This document shows, in pieces, positions 48,357-55,512 of a stretch of DNA of 55,512 nucleotides. Positions within the stretch are counted from its first letter, which is position 1. Every line of letters begins with the position of its first letter. The stretch is taken from assembly GCF_004104055.1 (NCBI RefSeq), contig NZ_QOVJ01000014.1:1-55512 (forward strand). Direction: 5' to 3'. Position numbers and translations under genes: made by a program. The stretch comes from Leeuwenhoekiella aestuarii (GTDB taxonomy: Bacteria; Bacteroidota; Bacteroidia; Flavobacteriales; Flavobacteriaceae). The notes beneath the pieces were generated by a model that had not been told where the DNA came from, ran no database searches, and worked only from the letters and a program-made list of their open reading frames with translations.

Positions 48357-48923
48357 TTAAATATCCTCTAAGTTACTTAGACGTTTGTCTTTTATTTTTC
48401 GGTAGAATGTTGGCGTAAGGCCAGTAACTTTTTTAAACTGGTTGGAGAGGTGTGCAGGGCTGCTGTAGTGTAATTTATAAGATATTTCAGAGAGGTTCAA
48501 CTCATCATATATGAGTAGTTCTTTTACCCGCTCTATTTTATGTGTAATGATGAATTGTTGAATCGTATAACCATTCACTTCAGAAAAAATATTGGCTAGA
48601 TAGGTATAATCATACCCCAGTTGTTCCCCAATATATTCTGAATAATTGACCTTAGGAATCTCTTCAGAATGGTGAATCATCTCTATAACAAGCGTCCTTA
48701 TTTTTTCTATCAAAATACTTCGCTTATTATCCAAAAGTACTAATCCAGATTTTTGTAGATTAACTTTAAACTGGTTTTTCTGTGCCGGGGTTATGTTTTC
48801 TAAGATTTCTACCAAACCTAGTTCTACGATTACATAATGCAGGCCGAGCTTTTTTAACTCTTCTTTGACCAGCATTTTGCAACGCAGACTCACCATAAAT
48901 TTAATAAAGAGTTTAGTGCTCAT
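48357..48923 (-). CDS. AraC-type regulator with HMA-like N-terminal domain, right copy
   Basis: A 188-residue paralogue of the regulator at 16193. The N-terminal half reads IKFMVSLRCKMLVKEELKKLGLHYVIVELG, again with SLRC in place of a CxxC; the C-terminal half has the AraC helices IITHKIERVKELLIYDELNLSEISYKLHYSSPAHLSNQFKKV without gaps relative to the left copy. It closes the island on the right and points inward. No good copy of the island motif is found before it, unlike the left copy. Confidence 0.85.
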   Translation of the reverse strand: MSTKLFIKFMVSLRCKMLVKEELKKLGLHYVIVELGLVEILENITPAQKNQFKVNLQKSGLVLLDNKRSILIEKIRTLVIEMIHHSEEIPKVNYSEYIGEQLGYDYTYLANIFSEVNGYTIQQFIITHKIERVKELLIYDELNLSEISYKLHYSSPAHLSNQFKKVTGLTPTFYRKIKDKRLSNLEDI

Positions 48924-49201
48924 AAAATTGGTTTAGAAAGCGTTAGAATTAATGGGATTATGGTTCTCCAAGATAAACAATTCCGCAGCATCTAATAGGC
49001 TTAAGAATTGGAAAAGAAAACCTTAAACTCATTAGTAGTAAAAAAGAATTTAGAAAGTAAAAAATTGAGACTAATATCTGCTTACAACAAATATCAATAC
49101 GCTAGAAGATAAAGGAAAAAATGAGCAAGAAATAGAATGCTTTGGCTAGTTTATTCTCTATAATAATATGAGGATAACTCTATAAATATAACTGCTTCTG
49201 A

Positions 49202-49402
49202 AAACTAATCCCTCCTAAAGCAAGGATTCTGTTTTAGACAGATAATATTGACTCTCTTTATAAAGAGTTGAGGAATAAAAATATTGAGTTTATTGGCGAG
49301 GTTATAAATGAACCGTATGGAAAAGTATTAATTTTTGAATCCCCAGATGGCCATTGGTTTGAATTTTTGAAAATAGTAGGTCGCAAAATAATCCTGACTT
49401 AG
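49202..49402 (+). pseudogene. remnant of a VOC/glyoxalase-fold protein gene
   Basis: From 49241 the frame gives DNIDSLYKELRNKNIEFIGE, then EPYGKVLIFESPDGHWFEFL, the last third of a VOC domain with the terminal metal-ligand-type glutamate. An in-frame TAG at 49235-49237 and the lack of any upstream first half show that it is a decayed fragment. It lies between the island and the integrase. Confidence 0.65.
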
Positions 49403-49647
49403 TAATGGTAAAGATCTAATGCAATAAATAGTATCAATAATAATTATTGGAAAAATTTCTTCTAATTTCTAATAATAATTATATTTTTATAATCGAATGT
49501 ATCAAACAACATCAAATCGTTCTAAATACACTGTGAGTTTATCGTGAGTTCTAAAATTAAGAAAACTCCGAAAGCCCCATAATTACTGGGGATTGAAAAT
49601 GCATCAAGCGTTCTCTCATCCCGACGAACCAAATCACGGTTTATATC

Positions 49648-49690
49648 AAAAAGCCTGTTAATCAATGGATTAGCAGGCTTTTCATTTTTT
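49648..49690 (+). terminator. intrinsic terminator upstream of the integrase
   Basis: Stem AAAAGCCTGTTAATC/GATTAGCAGGCTTTT (one G-U) with a 4-base loop, then CATTTTTT. No intact gene ends at it. It may be the terminator of the gene into whose end the element inserted. Confidence 0.7.
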
Positions 49691-49727
49691 ATGATACCCT
49701 CTGATATCATCTAAAATCAAGGCAAAT

Positions 49728-49747
49728 GTGTGCAATAAGGTGTGCAA
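49728..49747 (+). repeat. direct repeat GTGTGCAA, candidate integrase site
   Basis: Two exact GTGTGCAA copies 12 bases apart, 80 bases before the integrase ATG. Short direct repeats here are usual for attachment or arm sites of this recombinase family. No matching copy was seen at the other end within the window. Confidence 0.35.
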
Positions 49748-49827
49748 ATTATCGTAGATTTATATAGCATTTAGGCCATCTGGATGTAGTCTTTAACTAA
49801 GAATCGTTTAACTAAAAGACTTACAAA

Positions 49828-51072
49828 ATGCCTGTAAACAGCACCTTAGGCGTGAACTTTTTTACACGCCCCAAAAGAAACAACCCCAACAAACTGGATA
49901 TCTATTTAAGAATTACAGTCAATAAAAAGCGCTCTGAAATGAGTATAAAGCGTGATATTGATGTAAAAGACTGGGATATCCTCCGGGTAAAAGCTAAGGA
50001 AACTTCAGATCAACTTATTACGCTTAACTCCTATATGGATGATGTAAAGGCTGAAGTTTTAAACGCACATAAAGAGCTGCATGCAGAACGAAAAGTAATT
50101 ACGGCGAAAGCAATCAAATTGCGCTATATGGGCGAAGATGAAGAGCGTATGACGCTCCTGGAACTTGTGAAGTACCATAATGATAATATGGGATTGTCGC
50201 TAAAGCCCGGTACGATGAAAAATTACTATTCTACTGAAAAGTATATCAAGGCGTATCTCTTAGATCATTATAAATCAGATGACTTCTTCTTGGTTGATTT
50301 AAACTACCGGTTTATAACAGAGTTTGAACACTATATACGTACTTATAAGCCTAAGAAGGAAAGAAAGACATGCTCCATAAACGGTACGAGGAAGCATTTA
50401 GAACGGCTTCGAAAAATGGTGAATCTAGCTGTCAGGATGGAATGGTTGCCTAAAGATCCTTTTGTCAATTATAAATTGAAATTGGAACGAAAGGAACGCT
50501 GCTATTTAACCCAGCGTGAATTAGATCGAATTGAAGAAACGCACTTTACGAGTAAAGGTTACGAGCGTGTAAGAGATTGCTTTCTGTTTGCATGTTACAC
50601 AGGACTTTCCTATGTAGATTTAAAAGCATTACGAAAAGACCAGTTGATTCCGGCGTCTAATGGACGCTTGTGGATTTATACCAAACGTGAAAAAACCAAC
50701 GAATCTGTTAGAGTTCCCCTCCTGCCCCAAGCTCTTGCACTGGTCAAGAAATATACAAAGGATGAGGAGTTGGAGGTCTCCGGCAAATTAATGCCCTTAT
50801 ATAGTAATCAGAAGGTAAACAAATACCTTAAGGAAATAACTGAAGTCTGTCAAATACCTAAACACGTAACCTTCCACGTAGCCCGTCATACCTTTGCAAC
50901 TACGGTTACGCTATCTAATGGAGTACCCATTGAGACTGTATCAAAGCTTTTAGGGCACACACAGCTGCAAACGACTCAAATCTATGCCAGAGTACTGCAA
51001 AAGAAAGTTGGAGATGATATGGATGCTCTAATGCGGAAAATGGAAGCTAGGAATACTAAAGAGTCATTTTGA
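49828..51072 (+). CDS. tyrosine recombinase/integrase, IntDOT-like
   Basis: A 414-residue site-specific integrase with an arm-binding N-terminus, SAM-like core-binding domain (about 110-215) and catalytic domain. Box II is HVARHTFAT (H350, R353), LLGHTQLQTTQIYARV gives H377 and the nucleophile Y386. In box I the usual arginine is replaced by Ser (TGLSYVDL, S261), as known for the CTnDOT integrase. It probably brought in the Fic gene or a larger, now reduced element. Attachment sites are not resolved. Confidence 0.93.
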   Translation: MPVNSTLGVNFFTRPKRNNPNKLDIYLRITVNKKRSEMSIKRDIDVKDWDILRVKAKETSDQLITLNSYMDDVKAEVLNAHKELHAERKVITAKAIKLRYMGEDEERMTLLELVKYHNDNMGLSLKPGTMKNYYSTEKYIKAYLLDHYKSDDFFLVDLNYRFITEFEHYIRTYKPKKERKTCSINGTRKHLERLRKMVNLAVRMEWLPKDPFVNYKLKLERKERCYLTQRELDRIEETHFTSKGYERVRDCFLFACYTGLSYVDLKALRKDQLIPASNGRLWIYTKREKTNESVRVPLLPQALALVKKYTKDEELEVSGKLMPLYSNQKVNKYLKEITEVCQIPKHVTFHVARHTFATTVTLSNGVPIETVSKLLGHTQLQTTQIYARVLQKKVGDDMDALMRKMEARNTKESF

Positions 51073-51174
51073 TCTTCGATATGATTTGATTTACACAACC
51101 AACTGAGGGTAGGTAATTTGCAAACCAACTCACCCCCTATATTTACTGAATCGTACAGCTGAAGTATTCGATCT

Positions 51175-51258
51175 ATTCACCGAACAATTCACTATACCTA
51201 AATTAACATTCCAATTGATCTGATTTGATTGTCTTTACTATCTTTTAAGTATAAAAAA
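51175..51258 (+). repeat. dispersed repeat, copy A
   Basis: About 84 bases beginning ATTCACCGAA and ending GTATAAAAAA, between the integrase and Fic genes. A direct copy with roughly three-quarters identity and a gap of several bases lies at 55304-55379. Nature unknown. Confidence 0.5.
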
Positions 51259-51312
51259 TATTCTAAAGCCTTTAAAGTGAGTAGGTTCAAGTCGATCGCT
51301 TAATAAAAAGCT

Positions 51313-52416
51313 TTAGTCTTCAAAGTTGATTTCATACCGTGTACTCCGTCCCTCCCCTATAGGTATAAATATTTTTTTTGCTGCTAAGTCCTGAAGGTCG
51401 CGCGTTGCTGTAGCTTTTGATGTTTTGGTAAGGGCGATATACTTTTTTGCCGTCATCCCCCCTTTAAACCCTTCCGGTTCTTCATCAAGCATTCGGTTGA
51501 TCACTTTTAACTGCCGCTCATTCAGGGAATTTCTATGGCGATCAAAAAACCGGGCTTTTCTCAACGTAAAAGAAACAAGCTCTTCCGCCTGAGATTGCGC
51601 TTCTAAAACAGTATTGACAAAATAGATGATCCAATCGGTTATTTCATTGGACTGCTGCGCATTTTTTAGAGCCTGATAATAGGCTTGTTTATCGTGCTCA
51701 ATGGCTTTTGAAAGACTCAGCAGAATAGGGCGTTTTAAGTCTTGAGATAGTGCCTTTTCAGATAATGCCCTTCCTATTCTTCCATTACCATCTTCAAAAG
51801 GATGAATGCTTTCAAAATACAGATGTGCAATCGCTGAACGGATAAGGGGTTTTTTAATAGGGTTGGCTCCTTCTGGATGAGATTCATTAAACCACTTTAT
51901 AAAAGCGTTCATTTCTTCCGGAAGCAGATGGGAAGGCGGAGCTTCGAAATGGATTTTTTCCTTGCCCCATGTACCGGATACGATCTGCATGGGTTCAGGG
52001 TGCTTACGCCATTGCCCGGTATTCATGCGTTTAGCACTCGCTAATAGCGTTTTGTGCCATTCGAATAATGCCAGATCTGTCAAAGGTTCTGCAAAATTTT
52101 GCCTAACCCGCACCATCAACTCTCCTACACCCCGCGCCATTGGGTCTTTGACCGCTTTGGGCGTACCATACCCCATATTGTTTCGTATGGAAGACATCAC
52201 ATCTTCCCGGCTCAGGTATTCTCCCTCGATTTCTGACGTTTTCACAGCCTCAGCAACCATTAACGATAAGATAGCTTCCATTTGCATCGAATCTGAAAGT
52301 CCTTCCAATATACCATTAACACGCCCGGCCCTTTGGCTGAACTCAAAGAGCTTCTCTTCAATTTCAGTTGTAGTATACTTAAAATTGGGCCAGTCTTTCA
52401 GTTGCCAATTATACAT
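51313..52416 (-). CDS. Fic-domain protein with N-terminal inhibitory motif and C-terminal winged helix
   Basis: A 367-residue protein. The N-terminal region contains TSEIEG, matching the (S/T)xxxE(G/N) inhibitory helix of class II Fic proteins. The active site HPFEDGNGRIGR begins near residue 205. The C-terminal 80 residues look like a winged helix (TAKKYIALTKTSKATATRDLQDLAAKKI, then GEGRSTRYEI). Fic enzymes transfer AMP or similar groups to target proteins. The DNA-binding end and palindromes directly upstream suggest that it controls its own promoter. Confidence 0.9.
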   Translation of the reverse strand: MYNWQLKDWPNFKYTTTEIEEKLFEFSQRAGRVNGILEGLSDSMQMEAILSLMVAEAVKTSEIEGEYLSREDVMSSIRNNMGYGTPKAVKDPMARGVGELMVRVRQNFAEPLTDLALFEWHKTLLASAKRMNTGQWRKHPEPMQIVSGTWGKEKIHFEAPPSHLLPEEMNAFIKWFNESHPEGANPIKKPLIRSAIAHLYFESIHPFEDGNGRIGRALSEKALSQDLKRPILLSLSKAIEHDKQAYYQALKNAQQSNEITDWIIYFVNTVLEAQSQAEELVSFTLRKARFFDRHRNSLNERQLKVINRMLDEEPEGFKGGMTAKKYIALTKTSKATATRDLQDLAAKKIFIPIGEGRSTRYEINFED

Positions 52417-52418
52417 GA

Positions 52419-52447
52419 TGAGCCGATTAATTTAATTAACTGGCTCA
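52419..52447 (-). promoter_or_regulatory. imperfect palindrome at the Fic start, operator candidate 1
   Basis: TGAGCCGATTAAT and its near-complement ATTAACTGGCTCA (two mismatches) face each other across 3 bases, beginning 3 bases before the Fic start codon. Confidence 0.6.
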
Positions 52448-52459
52448 AATATAATCAAA

Positions 52460-52494
52460 ATATGAGCCGATTAGGAGGGGTAATCGGCTCATAT
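52460..52494 (-). promoter_or_regulatory. perfect palindrome upstream of Fic, operator candidate 2
   Basis: ATATGAGCCGATTA and its exact complement TAATCGGCTCATAT are separated by 7 bases. The half-site TGAGCCGATTA is the same as in the palindrome at 52419. The two centres are about 44 bases apart, close to four helical turns. Confidence 0.7.
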
Positions 52495-52902
52495 TGCTAT
52501 TTAAACCTAAAATTTGAGTTTAATTTATTATTATTTGGGGAAAAGCAAATTTGTTGAGGACAGCTTTGTATAGCTATAACAGGACTTAGTTAATTAATGG
52601 GAATAGCTATTTTAGGACGGGTCATTTTGGACGAACCTCTTTCCCCGAAACTCAGTGTAGGGGAATGTGCTGAGGACTATCTTAACTTCCCTTGCCAATT
52701 ACATTTTTAGAGTTTTTCACGAAAAAAATGCCTGTTTTAAAGGGCTTAGAAATTTTTTCACGAAATTCCTCGTTCTCCAATCTTCTATCAAAAAACATAC
52801 AACTCTTAAAATCAACAAAATGAGTAGTTGTAACCTCGCGCAGCGTGTTACCCTCTTGCTACTCCCTTAGATTTACATAATTGCTTATTTAGAGCTAATT
52901 AG
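52495..52902. other. 408-base gap without a convincing gene
   Basis: AT-rich DNA holding one 67-codon frame (52667-52870) with no family features and no clear start context. It contains a weak CCCC/GGGG hairpin near 52642. It probably includes the right border of the integrase/Fic insertion. Confidence 0.5.
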
Positions 52903-53031
52903 AGGAGGGTTGGTATAGATGAAATAGATTTGCGTAAAGTATTTCCTGTAGCAACTCAGGAAATTACCGGTCTGGTCAAAAGTAAATTAGAAATGGTAAA
53001 AAACGAAAAGAATGCTACGGCCCTTTATTGA
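52903..53031 (+). pseudogene. 3' remnant of a lost gene overlapping the amidohydrolase start
   Basis: After a TAG at 52900 the frame is open for 42 codons and reads DEIDLRKVFPVATQEITGLV, then KSKLEMVKNEKNATALY, ending in TGA at 53029-53031, 20 bases into the amidohydrolase gene. It looks like the end of a coding sequence that once preceded the amidohydrolase in an operon. Family not recognised. Confidence 0.4.
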
Positions 53032-54007
53032 TGCCCACGTACATCTTAATACTGCAACCGAAGCCAAACTCATACTGGCTCAGAAATACGATGCCTATTT
53101 TGTATCGATAAATACTGATATTCCCTTTTTTATAAGTCTGAATGAGCAGGAAAAGCTGATTCATGAACTCAATACTGTTGAAAACCGAAGCTTTTTTATC
53201 ACCTCTTTTGATATTGAATACTGGAATACTGAAATGTGGTTGCCTCACGCCCTAGAACAGATTAAACAAGGCGTGGCAAGAGGTGCGAAAGGCGTTAAAA
53301 TCTGGAAGAATATCGGGATGGATCAGCGGGTAAAAGATCAGGATGGAAACTTTGTCTTGCTTGACGATCCCCGTTTTGATCCCATTTTTCAATATTTGAG
53401 TGATCATAATATACTCCTCATAAACCATCAGGCAGAACCCCGCAATTGCTGGTTACCACTTGAAGAAATGACTGTAGATTCAGATCGTGATTATTTTAGC
53501 GAACATCCAGAATACCATATGTTTAAAAATCCGGATTATCCTTCTTATGAAACGCATATGGCCGCAAGGGACCACGTTTTAGAACGCTTCCCCAATTTAA
53601 AATATGTAGGGCTGCATTTGTTTAGTATGGAATATGACCTGGATGAAGTCTCCAAACGTCTGGACCGGTTTCCAAACAGCAAAACCGATCTGGCCGAACG
53701 TATTTGCCATGTGCAATTACAGGCGATGCACGATTGGCAAAAAGTACATGACTTCTTTATAACCTATCAGGACCGTATTATTTACGGAACCGATGTGATT
53801 GACGATGGCAGTATGACTGCTGAAGAAACTGCAGCAAAATTTGAGCGTTTATGGAATTTTCACTGGGAATTCTTTGCAACAAATTCCCTTATGCAAGCCC
53901 CGGAATTTAAAGGATCTTTCAAAGGTTTAAATCTTCCGGAAGACGTGCTTAAAAAACTGTTTTATACCAATGCGGTAAAGACGTATAATCTGGAACTCCC
54001 TAAATAA
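53012..54007 (+). CDS. amidohydrolase-family (amidohydrolase_2-like) TIM-barrel protein
   Basis: A 331-residue metal-dependent hydrolase or decarboxylase-like protein. FIDAHVHL gives the first metal histidines, GVKIWKN the central lysine or strand, INHQAEP and VGLHLFSM further histidines, and YGTDVID the late aspartate. It belongs to the group containing lactonases and sugar-acid enzymes. The DeoR-type regulator that follows suggests a role in sugar-derived metabolite breakdown. Its promoter context is damaged, as it starts inside the remnant of another gene. Confidence 0.82.
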   Translation: MLRPFIDAHVHLNTATEAKLILAQKYDAYFVSINTDIPFFISLNEQEKLIHELNTVENRSFFITSFDIEYWNTEMWLPHALEQIKQGVARGAKGVKIWKNIGMDQRVKDQDGNFVLLDDPRFDPIFQYLSDHNILLINHQAEPRNCWLPLEEMTVDSDRDYFSEHPEYHMFKNPDYPSYETHMAARDHVLERFPNLKYVGLHLFSMEYDLDEVSKRLDRFPNSKTDLAERICHVQLQAMHDWQKVHDFFITYQDRIIYGTDVIDDGSMTAEETAAKFERLWNFHWEFFATNSLMQAPEFKGSFKGLNLPEDVLKKLFYTNAVKTYNLELPK

Positions 54008-54171
54008 CGCAACAGCATTACACAGTGCTTTTTATCTAATGATTTGGTTGAAAAGGCTAATGTTAATATCGGTCTTTTTTTATTTACGTTTTTATCTATG
54101 GGGTATATTTATTTGCTATTTTTCTACAAATGAAACTTATCGTAAGAAATAAGATTACCAAACAGAATTAA

Positions 54172-54930
54172 ATGAAAAAGACAGCATATCGCAGATCACG
54201 TATATTAGAAGAGCTTGATGCTCACGGGCAGGTAAATGTAAATGAGCTTAGCGCAGCGCTGGGGGTAAGCGAAGTAACCATACGCAACGATCTGGATAAA
54301 CTGGAGCAAAACAATTTGCTCATACGCGCCCACGGTGGCGCGTTTAAAACCACTAATATTGCGTTTCCGGTAACGGAAAAGAAAAAGATAAACCTGGAGG
54401 TTAAACGACGCATAGGTAAAAAAGCCCTTACGCTCATTCACGAAGATGACAGCATTATTTTAGATTCAGGAACCACAACTTTTGAAATTTCAAATAATCT
54501 GGGAGATTTTAAGAATCTCACGGTGATAAGCAATGCACTTGATATTGTAAATAATCTCGCGCAATACGAGCATTTAAATGTCTTTATGCCTGGCGGTTAT
54601 CTTAAGGAATTCTCCATGTCGCTTGTAGGGCCTATGGCGGAGCGCAATTTGAGACAATTGTACTGCAAGAAGCTCTTCATTGGGGTAGACGGTATAAAAA
54701 TCAACAAAGGTATCTTTACGCATCATATGGAAGAGGCCTACCTCAACCAAATTATGATAGATATTGCCGAAATGGTCATCGTGGTGGCAGACAGCTCAAA
54801 ATTTGAAAAATCGGGTCTGGCGTTTATTTGCGGATTTGAAAAGATCAATATGCTTATCACCGATGACGGTATCACCGAACAACAAAAAGAAATGCTTAAA
54901 AAGAGCAATGTAGAGGTGCTCATAGCCTAA
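54172..54930 (+). CDS. DeoR/GlpR-family transcriptional regulator
   Basis: A 252-residue repressor. The N-terminal helix-turn-helix (RRSRILEELDAHGQVNVNEL, LGVSEVTIRNDLDKLEQNNLLIRAHGGA) is the DeoR signature; the rest is a sugar-phosphate-sensing DeoRC domain (ILDSGTTTFEISNNL, VISNALDIVNNL, LFIGVDGI, VVADSSKF). Likely effector is a phosphorylated sugar. It lies 164 bases after the amidohydrolase on the same strand. Confidence 0.93.
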   Translation: MKKTAYRRSRILEELDAHGQVNVNELSAALGVSEVTIRNDLDKLEQNNLLIRAHGGAFKTTNIAFPVTEKKKINLEVKRRIGKKALTLIHEDDSIILDSGTTTFEISNNLGDFKNLTVISNALDIVNNLAQYEHLNVFMPGGYLKEFSMSLVGPMAERNLRQLYCKKLFIGVDGIKINKGIFTHHMEEAYLNQIMIDIAEMVIVVADSSKFEKSGLAFICGFEKINMLITDDGITEQQKEMLKKSNVEVLIA

Positions 54931-55018
54931 TTTAGAGCTTAATGATTTCTTAGCTCTACCTTTCAATAGGCATTATCTAATTAATAGGTAATGCCTAAAT
55001 CGATGGTTCTAACTTCTT

Positions 55019-55300
55019 TCAATTTTGTTTAAGAGCAGCCTGCATCTCACTTACAATTTTTGAATAGGCAGGATTGTGAGCCAGATTATTAAACTGTTTA
55101 GCATCATATAGTTACATTCCTTTAGAAGCATCTTCTTCATATTCAATATAGGCCCAGCGGTCATTTCTCCATAAAAAGGATTTACCTCCCAAACTGGTTG
55201 AAAAGGCTATATCTCGCACTTCAAATTCAGGATCATACAATGCTGAGCTGATATCTTTCCCCTGAATATTTGTACTGTCTCTAAGCGATTCAATGCTCCA
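55019..55300 (-). pseudogene. C-terminal remnant of a sulfatase gene
   Basis: On the - strand the frame reads SIESLRDSTNIQGKDIS, YDPEFEVRDIAFSTSLGG, FLWRNDRWAYIEYEEDAS, then KGM, a TAA stop (55112-55114) and LYDAKQFNNLAHNPAYSKIV. This is the C-terminal part of type I sulfatases (iduronate-sulfatase-like), where an ELYD would be expected at the stop. A few residues also seem missing after LYD. The upstream part is absent; the frame closes at 55301 at the edge of repeat copy B. Confidence 0.75.
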
Positions 55301-55303
55301 TCA

Positions 55304-55379
55304 ATTCACCGAATCATTCACTACACTAAAACGATCATTAAGATTGACGGTATTTAATTGTCTTCGACAGTATAAAAAA
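55304..55379 (+). repeat. dispersed repeat, copy B
   Basis: About 76 bases from ATTCACCGAA to GTATAAAAAA, in the same orientation as copy A at 51175-51258. It adjoins the truncated sulfatase remnant exactly where its frame ends. Confidence 0.5.
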
Positions 55380-55512
55380 GAACGATTCACAGTAAGCAGG
55401 TAGCCCCATTTAAGGAGTGCTGGCAGCTATTTTGCTAGTTATGCTTATATTTTATGAAAAATGATAAATAGCCTTCATGCTTTCTTTTAATCTCGAATCA
55501 TCTTGTTTGTGG

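Noticed and set aside
49590-49640. Possible 3' end of a tRNA gene (CATCCCGACGA) as the integration target.
   Set aside because: No T-arm, anticodon arm or matching acceptor strand could be found around it.
49522-49710. A 62-codon - strand frame beside the integrase.
   Set aside because: It runs across a strong terminator hairpin and shows no protein-like pattern.
52667-52870. A 67-codon + strand frame between Fic and the amidohydrolase.
   Set aside because: No family features, no plausible start context, and composition like its non-coding surroundings.
54042-55210. A 15-base exact match (TGGTTGAAAAGGCTA) near 54044 and within the sulfatase remnant near 55193.
   Set aside because: Short, with no similarity beyond it; probably chance.

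Overview
The window is a stretch of chromosome from a Bacteroidota bacterium, most likely a flavobacterium. The evidence is a SusC/SusD pair, a LytS/LytTR regulatory pair, a Bacteroidetes-type TraE/TraF/TraG conjugation remnant, an IntDOT-like tyrosine recombinase, AT-rich intergenic DNA and start codons with little Shine-Dalgarno signal. No rRNA, tRNA or CRISPR array was recognised by reading.

Layout. (1) 1-0.4 kb: 3' part of a DnaC-like ATPase gene broken by a nonsense codon. (2) 0.5-11.4 kb: a LytTR response regulator and LytS-type sensor kinase, then a secreted zinc metalloprotease, a SusC transporter, a SusD lipoprotein and a surface lipoprotein. This looks like a peptide or protein uptake locus, because it has no carbohydrate enzyme. 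(3) 11.4-15.4 kb: a small secreted metalloprotease, a small secreted Cys protein, an amidase, then the decayed conjugation fragment traE-traF-truncated traG with ssb. (4) 16-49 kb: a 33-kb energy and stress island bracketed by two inward-facing paralogous AraC-type regulators. (5) 49-53 kb: a small insertion with an IntDOT-like integrase and a Fic protein, surrounded by gene remnants. (6) 53-55.5 kb: an amidohydrolase, a DeoR-type regulator and a sulfatase remnant.

The island is the main feature. Its left arm, on the + strand, carries a SHOCT peptide, a complete N-type ATPase operon in the order atpDCQRBEFAG, phosphoketolase, class I fructose-bisphosphate aldolase, a P-type cation ATPase, a tandem universal stress protein and a GH130-like enzyme. 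Its right arm, on the - strand, carries: an alcohol dehydrogenase, YceI, outer-membrane barrel and ZIP transporter unit; a long defence unit (BON, peroxiredoxin, DUF2892, OsmC, an eRF1-like protein, DUF2231, a secreted rubrerythrin lipoprotein and a small protein); and a glycan unit with three glycosyltransferases, one fused to a helical toroid domain, a GH100-like hydrolase and a PIG-L deacetylase.

Reading upstream of these units by eye, I found seven copies of one bipartite sequence: a left block near GTGGGATTTATGTAA and a right block near TTGTACAA. All seven point toward the downstream gene. The right block starts 30 bases from the start of the left block in five copies and 28 in the other two. 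Copies precede the left AraC gene, the SHOCT/atp operon, the stress protein gene, the small basic protein/glycosyltransferase unit, the PIG-L unit, the BON unit and the dehydrogenase unit. The simplest reading is a locally encoded regulon, controlled by one or both AraC paralogues, that joins ion-pump energetics, the phosphoketolase shunt, glycan turnover and redox defence into a low-energy or low-oxygen survival programme. The gene families and the motif copies are visible in the sequence; the regulon and its physiology are inferred.
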